The notes under the pieces were generated by a model. That model worked only from the letters and a program-made list of their open reading frames with translations, was not told where the DNA came from and made no database searches. Positions 16,701 through 21,889 of a stretch of 23,088 nt of DNA are shown piece after piece. The translations under genes were made by a program, and so were the position numbers. The stretch is from an uncultured Bryobacterales bacterium (GTDB taxonomy: Bacteria > Acidobacteriota > Terriglobia > Bryobacterales > Bryobacteraceae). Positions within the stretch are counted from its first letter, which is position 1. Each line of letters begins with the position of its first letter. Where the stretch lies: contig CALMAV010000489.1 of NCBI GenBank assembly GCA_937859895.1, forward strand, positions 1-23,088. Direction: 5' to 3'.

Positions 16701-17067
16701 CCGAGACCTCAACAGTCACTTTCTGATTTCCAACTTTGACTGCGATATCAACGGACGCTACTTGGCCGGCCGACACAACGAATGTGTCGGTCTTTGAGAT
16801 GTCGAATCCAGCGCCACTGACGCTAACTTCATAGTTGCCCGGGTCTACGGCATCGAATCGGTACAGCCCGCTGCCATTGGTGCGGGTGGTACGAGGAACA
16901 TTGGTTTCAATGTTGCGCAGAGTCGCTTCCGCATCGCTGACAATAGCGCCGGTGGGATCGGTTACGATGCCGGAAATAGTCCCGCGGCTGGTTTGTGCAA
17001 ACAGAGCACTTGACGAAGAGAATACGAGTAGAAAGACGAGTACTGCCCTGTGTTGCCAGAACCTCAA
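13780..17067 (-). CDS. Oar-like TonB-dependent outer-membrane receptor with carboxypeptidase-regulatory domain
   Basis: The 1095-residue protein starts at TTG 17067, preceded by an AAGGGGGC stretch, and has a signal peptide ending SSSSALFAQ. Residues 28-115 form a carboxypeptidase-regulatory-like domain (GTISGIVTDPTGAIVSDAEA, then GLYRFDAVDPGNYEVSV). The plug follows (about 130-250): LTQLPVAGRNSVSLALNLPG, GARGRSNNFLIDGTENND, and FDSEYGRAGGAVVNVITKGG. The rest is a beta-barrel ending VLKYQIKLRF, with the terminal Phe used by the BAM machinery. No clear TonB box is seen. This Oar/RagA-like group is greatly expanded in Acidobacteriota and imports large substrates such as glycans or peptides. The neighbouring secreted S9 peptidase makes peptides a reasonable guess. 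Compared with the remnant at the window start, this copy is full length and unbroken. Confidence 0.94.
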   Translation of the reverse strand: MRFWQHRAVLVFLLVFSSSSALFAQTSRGTISGIVTDPTGAIVSDAEATLRNIETNVPRTTRTNGSGLYRFDAVDPGNYEVSVSGAGFDISKTDTFVVSAGQVASVDIAVKVGNQKVTVEVSAEAARLQTESPVRGGTISNRELTQLPVAGRNSVSLALNLPGVTTNRFSFGTGTFSADGARGRSNNFLIDGTENNDISIAGQAFQITNPDAVEQTIVQTTNFDSEYGRAGGAVVNVITKGGTNSLHGTASYFVDSTFDDAINNIQAQSPVVLQRGRPFPGTEQIWAGTVGGPIRKDQTFFFLAFQEDRRSSSGSLTSTTPSLAGFATLNSLFPQGASPNLDLYRSIVGASPATGQFFPVALGRGRPNVQFGTATISYPNKYGDRQYLIRVDHRFSNADLLSVRYGNDGTNIPVSSSGFFGFNTSQNNIYRNAIVSETHVFSPIFTNELRLAYNRIELNFPVDASNPLAQTLPNYTVNGQSITGLGIPTNLPQGRIANNYTIQDTVTYTVGTHSFRMGTDLLDQRSRQFAPIVQRGALTYNADNTYTAFANFVDDFSGSGGSVQRDFGSPAYYPKLFRQQYFALDRWRVNESLTLSLGLRYEYFGLPVNSLRTPAFTGLFNVDPVTLAGPYNLPNKVKGDKNNFSPSVGVAWNPHSSDDFARALLGENKTVIRTGFSMGYDSFFNNIASNAATSSPNLSSNVTTASVSSMNPRGTPNFSQTLPLTPLPISARNSQNLVYGNLLNPYYLKYSFGIQRELPGGFVLDVSYVGTRGLKLFYTEDLNPNVPAALQYTYRGLRLPYNTGRLDPLQGARSIRTNGSSSTYNSFQSQLSRRFARGLAGQLSYTRSRFIDYGSDIFATGGVTNVAVAEVPTILGGLPREKSLSYYDRANRFVAQFDYQIPFFKNVNPVFRQVLGGWELSGIYTYESGAPYTVLNGLDSDGLDSAVSDRPNLNPSGQVGVRAVPSAGSRTGYVNPDAGGAPINPADAQFIVLRANSGVSGNLARTTQRTPPIDNFDATVFKNFLFRDRYGVELRAEVYNVLNHPQFGNFSASPFDTTLGSINSNANTAPAGRFLSTNFIDGGGRVLKYQIKLRF

Positions 17068-17160
17068 TTTGCCCCCTTACTAACTCAGGAAATTGAGATT
17101 TACTCTATCACGAAAATTGGTAGCTTATTTCGACTTTATTCCTATGGATTTGATAGGCGG

Positions 17161-17190
17161 AACTTATTAAGTTACCCGTTTTTGTAAGTT
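17161..17190. promoter_or_regulatory. Repeated AACTTA/TAAGTT motif upstream of the TonB receptor
   Basis: AACTTATTAAGTT (17161-17173) is an inverted repeat of two 6-base arms around one base, and another TAAGTT occurs at 17185-17190. The spacing suits a dimeric regulator. It lies about 95-125 bases before the receptor start. I cannot name a regulator. Confidence 0.25.
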
Positions 17191-17207
17191 GCCTGAATCT
17201 GAGCTAT

Positions 17208-17228
17208 GCCCCGATCTTGATCTCGGGC
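17208..17228 (-). terminator. Weak hairpin after the Uma2 gene
   Basis: GCCCGA (read leftward from 17228) can pair with TCGGGGC (17214-17208) with one bulged base and an 8-base loop. It lies 12 bases beyond the Uma2 stop, but no T-run follows, so it is at most a weak or Rho-assisted terminator separating Uma2 from the receptor gene. Confidence 0.25.
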
Positions 17229-17239
17229 CGACCTGCCTC

Positions 17240-17857
17240 TTACAGAGCAGCGAAGACATCTTGCAAGTCAAGCTGGAAGTTTGCCACCGGACCTTCGCCT
17301 GCAATTGACAGGGGACTCACCCGCAACTCAACTTCCTGACTGCGCCGGTAAACATACACACTCTGCTCGTCCGCATCGATAAGCCAGCCGAGTTCCGCGC
17401 CATTGGCCATCCATTCGCTCATTTTGCGTTTTGTCGCATTTAACCGGTCGGAGGGCGAAAGGATCTCAATCACGAAATCTGGACATAGATAAATAAACTT
17501 GCGCTTCTGCTCTCTCGACAGAGCCTGCAAACGGGACTTCTCAATCCAAGCCGCGTCTGGCGAGAGCATGGCGCCGTTTGGCAAGAAGAACCCCGCACTC
17601 GAATCAAACGCGCGGCCACGGCCGTCTCGCCTACTCCATGCATATAGTTGCATAGAAATGCTCATATTCCGATGCGAACTCTCACCACCCGCTGGCGGCA
17701 TGACGATCACCTCACCTTTGGCGCTTCGCTCCACCTGCAACTCGGAATTGAGAGCACAGAAATCAAACAGCTCGTTATCGCTCAAGCATCCGTTCAGAGC
17801 AAGCCGAAGCGGCAGTTGAGTATCAACATTATTGAGTCGAATCTCGAAAGTGTCCAC
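17240..17857 (-). CDS. Uma2-family (DUF820) PD-(D/E)XK nuclease-fold protein
   Basis: The 205-residue protein carries the Uma2 signature: residues V42-E49 with IVMPPAGGESSHR, SPDAAWI with D101, DFVIEILSPSDR with E131, K145 in KRKMSEWM, and GAELGWLIDADEQSVYVYR. D101, E131 and the nearby Lys are the expected PD-(D/E)XK metal-binding and catalytic set, so the fold is probably complete. Uma2 proteins are abundant in cyanobacteria, Chloroflexota and Acidobacteriota. Their biological role is not established despite the endonuclease name; defence or mobile-element links have been suggested. The start is GTG 17857 with GAGGA about 10 bases upstream. It is divergent from the RMD1-family gene with 86 bases between them, and no toxin-antitoxin or restriction partner is adjacent. 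Confidence 0.9.
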   Translation of the reverse strand: MDTFEIRLNNVDTQLPLRLALNGCLSDNELFDFCALNSELQVERSAKGEVIVMPPAGGESSHRNMSISMQLYAWSRRDGRGRAFDSSAGFFLPNGAMLSPDAAWIEKSRLQALSREQKRKFIYLCPDFVIEILSPSDRLNATKRKMSEWMANGAELGWLIDADEQSVYVYRRSQEVELRVSPLSIAGEGPVANFQLDLQDVFAAL

Positions 17858-17943
17858 CGTTCAATGTCCTCAGCCCCAAGTCTCTCATTGCCCAAGCCTG
17901 TCGATCAAGCGGCCCCGCATGCCACCATAACAATACCGCTTCT

Positions 17944-19041
17944 ATGGAAGAGCCACTTACCGGCACCATTCGCGGACTGCTGCTGTTTGACATAGCCGAG
18001 TCCATCGATCTCCCCGCTCTGCACCGCATTCTCGGCACCATCTCCAGCCGCCGCGAGCCGGCCTTTCTTCACCCCAGTCCGGAGTACGTCAAGTTCGAAC
18101 GGCCACCCGTGATTGAGCCAGTTGGCATTAAGCGTATCCAGGCGACCGGCGAAGAAGTCGAAATCCGGATTCGCTACTTCGACTACGGCGTTGCTAGTGT
18201 CGAACTTCTGATGACCTTTCGCGCTACCTGGCCAGAGTTGATCAATCGGGCAAACAGCTGGATCTCCTCGACGGAGTTAGAAAGCTACGCTGCCGATCTG
18301 TTAAGAAATTCGCTCGAACGTACCGGGGAAGCATTGAACAAACTGTACCGTGAGTGGATCTCTGAAGACTATTTCGTGGTTCAAGTTAATCCAATCACGA
18401 CATCCGACGGAGTTGTTTCGGCGGCCGATCTGGCGCGCGACTGGGGTGCTGAGATCGCGCAAATCGTTCGCGGAGAGGAGACCGCGCTTTCGCCCATTGA
18501 GCAGCGCGAAGTGCTCAAATCCACCATGTCCTACTACCCGTATGACCTGCTGGTACTTGGGTGGGTTGCAGCATTTATCTACGAGAGTCGCGCCGCCGCA
18601 AGCCCGACCATCGACCTGCTCGAGTACGCCAACACGCAGCTGCTTGAGTTTCGGTACTACGACGATGTCCTGACAGACGTTCTTGCGGACGTGTACAAAC
18701 GCCTGGAGCGCCGTCACACGATGCTCGCCCGCTGGCGTTTGGCCCGCGAAGCAGAGACGCTGAACACGATTCGCCTTGACTATCAGGAACTGGTGGAACG
18801 CACCGACAACGCAATTAAGTTTCTCAGCGATATGTTCTACGCGCGCATGTATCGCCTGGCGGCTGCACGCATCGGTGTCAATGACTATCGCAACCTGGTT
18901 AATGAAAAGCTAACTACAGCCCGTGACCTTTACGAATCCATGGTGAACGAATTTCACCAGGGCCGAACCTTCTTCCTTGAAGTGATGGTGGTGCTGATCC
19001 TAATGGTCGAAATTGTTTTCTTGTTTGTTCACAAGGCTTAA
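17944..19041 (+). CDS. RMD1/YagE family (DUF155) membrane-anchored protein
   Basis: The 365-residue protein matches the DUF155 family: FDYGVASVELLM (79-90), then the core SYYPYDLLVLGWVAAFIYES (196-215) and IDLLEYANTQLLEFRYYDD (223-241), in which the run of Leu/Tyr/Asn is diagnostic. A long helical, coiled-coil-prone segment follows (245-340), and a single C-terminal membrane helix (343-362) ends in HKA, so it is tail-anchored with most of the protein in the cytoplasm. Eukaryotic relatives (RMD1, RMND1) work in mitochondria and RMND1 supports mitochondrial translation; the bacterial role is unknown. No Shine-Dalgarno sequence precedes the ATG at 17944. Its stop TAA is the last three bases of TTAA (19038-19041), which also holds the rseP stop on the other strand. 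Confidence 0.9.
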   Translation: MEEPLTGTIRGLLLFDIAESIDLPALHRILGTISSRREPAFLHPSPEYVKFERPPVIEPVGIKRIQATGEEVEIRIRYFDYGVASVELLMTFRATWPELINRANSWISSTELESYAADLLRNSLERTGEALNKLYREWISEDYFVVQVNPITTSDGVVSAADLARDWGAEIAQIVRGEETALSPIEQREVLKSTMSYYPYDLLVLGWVAAFIYESRAAASPTIDLLEYANTQLLEFRYYDDVLTDVLADVYKRLERRHTMLARWRLAREAETLNTIRLDYQELVERTDNAIKFLSDMFYARMYRLAAARIGVNDYRNLVNEKLTTARDLYESMVNEFHQGRTFFLEVMVVLILMVEIVFLFVHKA

Positions 19042-20366
19042 CTGCGCGTCAAAATGCGGCTGATGTCGTTATAAATGACAAACACCACCACCATCATCAA
19101 AAAGACAAAGCCGAGCTTGAACACAGTCTCTTTCACCTGAAGACTGACTTCTCTCTGCAGCAGCATTTCCACCGCAAGCAGAAGCAGCGTGCCGCCATCC
19201 AGAATCGGAATCGGCAGCAAATTGAATATGGCAAGATTCAAACTGACCATCGCCATAAGTCCCAGAAAACTAGACGGACCCTCCTGGGCGGCGTCACTGG
19301 ACAGCTGGGCTATACCGATAGGACCAGAAAGTGTCTTTGCGGAAACGCGTTGGGACACAATACTCCGCAACACCTCGAAGATCATAGTTGCGTTCTGCTT
19401 GTTGAATCGGAGAGACTCGGCGAAAGCCGGAAGGAAGCTGAGCTTCACCATTTGCACCGGCAAATGAAACACAATGCCAATGCGCCAGGGTAGCTTGGCG
19501 TTGTTACCGGGAACCGGCGTGACCATAAGTTTCTGAAGCTGATTGTTCCGCATCAGTTCCAGTTCCACCGGCTTGCCACCAGATTTACTAATCGTCTGCT
19601 GAACGGTGAGAATCGATTCCACCGGCTGTCCGTTCACATTAATGAACAAATCGCCCGCCTGCATGCCTGCAGCTTGGGCTGGCCCGCCTTTAGCGACCTC
19701 GCCCACTTGAACATCTCCCCGCCAACCTGCTACCCCGATACCTTCCTTTGGGTCCATCCGCGGAGTCACGTTCACCGTCAGCACTTGTCCTTTACGGTCA
19801 ACCGTCACCGGCAATGCATGGTTCGCGTTTAAAGCTTCTTCGGTGAGTACTTCCTGCCAGTTCGGATTGTGCCGGTCCCCTATCTGTACGATGCGATCGC
19901 CACCCTGTAAGCCAGCCTCGGCAGCAGGCGAGTTCAGAGCGACTGAGCTAATGACGGCACGGGTAGAGGGCACTTCCCGCGGGAAGCCATACATATAAAG
20001 ACCAGTGATCAACGCAATCGACAGCAGGACGTTCATCAAGGGGCCCGCGACAATCACGATCGCACGCTGCCACCGAGCTTTCGCCTGAAATGAGCGAGGG
20101 TCGGCAACGGTCTCTTCCCCCGGCTGGTCGCCCAGCATTCGCACATAGCCGCCGAACGGTATGGCCGAGATACGGAAATCAGTATCGCCGCGCCGGAAGC
20201 CCAGCAGACGAGGGCCAAACCCAATGCTGAACGTCTCTACCCGAATACCTACGGACAGAGCAGCCCAGAAATGTCCTGCTTCATGCACCAGAATCATGAT
20301 GCCCAACAGGATCACAACCCAGAAAACCGGCCCTAAGAAACCCACGACCTTATCTACCCCTCCCAC
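19038..20366 (-). CDS. rseP: Site-2 intramembrane metalloprotease (RIP metalloprotease RseP)
   Basis: The 442-residue protein is of normal length (E. coli RseP 450). The first membrane helix contains the zinc motif HEAGH (H28, E29, H32), and the third zinc ligand is D390 in NLLPIPILDGG. Between them are FGPRLLGFRRGD, the membrane-re-entrant FGGYVRMLGDQPGEE, and two PDZ domains (about 135-300; SPAAEAGLQGGDRIVQIGD and GPAQAAGMQAGDLFINVNG). Hydrophobic helices flank D390 and close the protein. RseP cleaves membrane-embedded anti-sigma factors and leftover signal peptides in the inner membrane. The listed start is GTG 20366 with TAAGG nearby; a second GTG at 20345 would begin MGFLGPVFWVV, more like family N termini, so the true start may be 7 codons later. 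It follows dxr by 77 bases, the common dxr-rseP order. Confidence 0.94.
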   Translation of the reverse strand: MGGVDKVVGFLGPVFWVVILLGIMILVHEAGHFWAALSVGIRVETFSIGFGPRLLGFRRGDTDFRISAIPFGGYVRMLGDQPGEETVADPRSFQAKARWQRAIVIVAGPLMNVLLSIALITGLYMYGFPREVPSTRAVISSVALNSPAAEAGLQGGDRIVQIGDRHNPNWQEVLTEEALNANHALPVTVDRKGQVLTVNVTPRMDPKEGIGVAGWRGDVQVGEVAKGGPAQAAGMQAGDLFINVNGQPVESILTVQQTISKSGGKPVELELMRNNQLQKLMVTPVPGNNAKLPWRIGIVFHLPVQMVKLSFLPAFAESLRFNKQNATMIFEVLRSIVSQRVSAKTLSGPIGIAQLSSDAAQEGPSSFLGLMAMVSLNLAIFNLLPIPILDGGTLLLLAVEMLLQREVSLQVKETVFKLGFVFLMMVVVFVIYNDISRILTRS

Positions 20367-20443
20367 GAGGCCTTACAAATGCGCTCACTCTTTCGACAAC
20401 GGCAGAGCGTGCAACGGTTCAATAACTGCAAGCGCCACCCAGG

Positions 20444-21605
20444 TTACGCCTTGGCTGGAATACGAGCCCAGCGCGATTCCGCCACTACCTGCCGGGCGAG
20501 GCGACGGGAAGCAGCGTCCACTTCAATTACCTCCTCTATTGTCGCCGGTTCCGTACTGGGCTGTCTCATCAGCGTCTCTTCTACCGTCAGCGCAATGGCC
20601 GGGAAAGGGATGGTTCCGGCGAGAAAAGCCTCCACAGCTATCTCATCAGCTGCATTCAAGGTACAGGGGGCAGACCCGCCCTGCTCTTGCGCCTCGTACG
20701 CCAGCCGGAGCAGCGGAAACTTTTCGAAGTCAGGGGCCGAGAAGTCCCATTGTCGTGTCTGCGTCCAATCCAGACGCGGCACCGGTGCACTCTGGCGCGC
20801 CGGATACGTCAGAGCGTATTGAATCGGCATCCGCATGTCCGTTGCCGAGACTTGGGCGATCACGCTGCCGTCGTTGTACTCCACCATGGCATGGATTGAC
20901 GACTGCGGGTGTACCACTACCTCCACCTGAGAAGCCGGTAGATCGAACAACCAGCAGGCCTCAATGACTTCGAACCCCTTGTTCATCATCGTGGCCGAGT
21001 CAACGGTAATCCGATTCCCCATCTTCCATGTCCCAAAGAGCTGCGGCTTCCGTTGCGCGAAACGGACCCCCGGAGGCTGTCAGCAAAAGCCGTGTCACCT
21101 CACTCCGCCGCCCGGCTCGAAAGCATTGGTGAGCCCCGTTGTGTTCGCTGTCCACCGGCAGAAGGTCTATTCCCGATTCGCGAACGGCGCTCATCACCAG
21201 CTTCCCGCTCGCTACTAGCACCTCTTTATTCGCTAGACCAATACGCTTCTTCTCTCGAATAGCTGCATACGTCGCCGGCAATCCGGCTACTCCGACAATG
21301 GCCGACATGACAAAGTCGACCTCCGGAGCAGTAGCAGCCAGAATGCGCGCCTCCGCACCGAACGCCAACTCAGGCCATTGAGACCGGGCCAAGCAGGCAT
21401 TCTCGAGCTCCGCTGCTACCCTCTTAACTCCGTCAGAATCGGCAAGAACAACCAGCTTTGGCCGGAATTCCAATATCTGGGAGCTTAGTAGCTGTGTGTT
21501 TTGGCCGGCTACCAGGCCAAAGACTGAGAACTCGGGCGCTCGTTGCCGAACCACATCCAGCGTACTTACCCCAATGGAACCTGTTGAACCTAAAACACTT
21601 AGCAT
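20444..21605 (-). pseudogene. dxr: dxr, 1-deoxy-D-xylulose 5-phosphate reductoisomerase, reading frame broken in the middle
   Basis: The 5' part (21605-21000) encodes MLSVLGSTGSIGVSTLDVV (NADPH-binding), KKRIGLANKEVLV, LPVDSEHN and TASGGPFR, then runs into a stop as ALWDMEDGESDYR. The 3' part (in the next frame, ATG 21022, stop 20444) encodes MGNRITVDSATMMNKGFEVI, VHPQSSIHAMVEYNDGSV and the C-terminal helical domain. Just before it the second frame reads GTWKMG, matching the family's HPxWxMG. About 10 residues between GPFR and that point are missing, including the His before NW (E. coli H209), so the lesion looks like a deletion of about 30 bases that is not a multiple of three, near 21022-21055. 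All other motifs are intact. DXR is the committed step of the MEP isoprenoid pathway and normally essential, so an assembly or sequencing error is the simplest explanation. A genuine loss would need a mevalonate route or second copy. Confidence 0.85.
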
Positions 21606-21689
21606 CGCTGGCCTAAGTTACCCTGCCCCGTTCAAACCGTAAGTCCATCAACACTGGCAAAAATATTTGAAATTTTGTATCCGAAAGAC

Positions 21690-21718
21690 TTGCAATCCAC
21701 AAAACCATATCCTATTAT
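21690..21718 (+). promoter_or_regulatory. Sigma70-like promoter of the PLP-enzyme gene
   Basis: TTGCAA (21690-21695) and TATTAT (21713-21718) are separated by exactly 17 bases in an AT-rich stretch. The -10 box matches consensus at 5 of 6 positions, the -35 box at 4 of 6. The predicted transcript start is about 21725, leaving a leader of about 160 bases and placing the structured element at the very 5' end of the RNA. Confidence 0.55.
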
Positions 21719-21724
21719 TGGAAT

Positions 21725-21889
21725 CAAGCCGGGGAGCTCAACTCCCACCAAAGCGAGACTAACCTCATAGAAAGACCCCTGAAGCAACACCCTCCCCGGC
21801 GCCCGCAAGGGTTCAGGTCTTTCCAAGTCTCAACAACTTCTATCAATTAATTCAGTTTAGCGGTACATTGCAGTCAGCGGTACGCAATG
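21725..21889 (+). ncRNA. Candidate structured 5' leader (riboswitch-like pseudoknot plus start-codon hairpin)
   Basis: GCCGGGGAG (21728-21736) pairs perfectly with CTCCCCGGC (21792-21800). GAAAGACCCCTGAA (21770-21783), inside that loop, pairs with TTCAGGTCTTTC (21812-21823), outside it, over 12 base pairs with a 2-base bulge; together they form an H-type pseudoknot. CCC-GCAA-GGG (21802-21811) is a small hairpin in the connecting segment. GGGAG (21732-21736) can instead pair with CTCCC (21742-21746), giving a competing fold. Further on, CATTGC (21866-21871) pairs with GCAATG (21884-21889), hiding the start codon. I do not find the SAM-I core or a cobalamin box. The ligand, if any, is unknown; the downstream gene makes a sulfur-amino-acid metabolite a guess only. 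Confidence 0.5.
21859..21883 (+). repeat. AGCGGTAC direct repeat before the PLP-enzyme start
   Basis: AGCGGTAC occurs at 21859-21866 and 21876-21883, offset 17 bases. The first copy borders and the second lies within the hairpin that covers the start codon, and GTAC is self-complementary, so they could shape alternative pairings there. Confidence 0.4.

Noticed and set aside
21000..21022. Programmed ribosomal frameshift joining the two dxr frames
   Set aside because: No slippery heptamer is visible, and a frameshift would not restore the roughly 10 missing residues of the active-site flap.
21728..21825. Ordinary SAM-I (S-box) riboswitch
   Set aside because: The gene context fits and a GCAAC string occurs at 21784, but the S-box 5' helix, the kink-turn and the GGCCC/GGCAACC core are missing, and the helices interlock differently.
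21632..21826. 64-codon open frame on the - strand in the dxr/PLP-enzyme gap
   Set aside because: It has no ribosome-binding site or known motif, and the stretch is better explained by the promoter and structured leader on the + strand.
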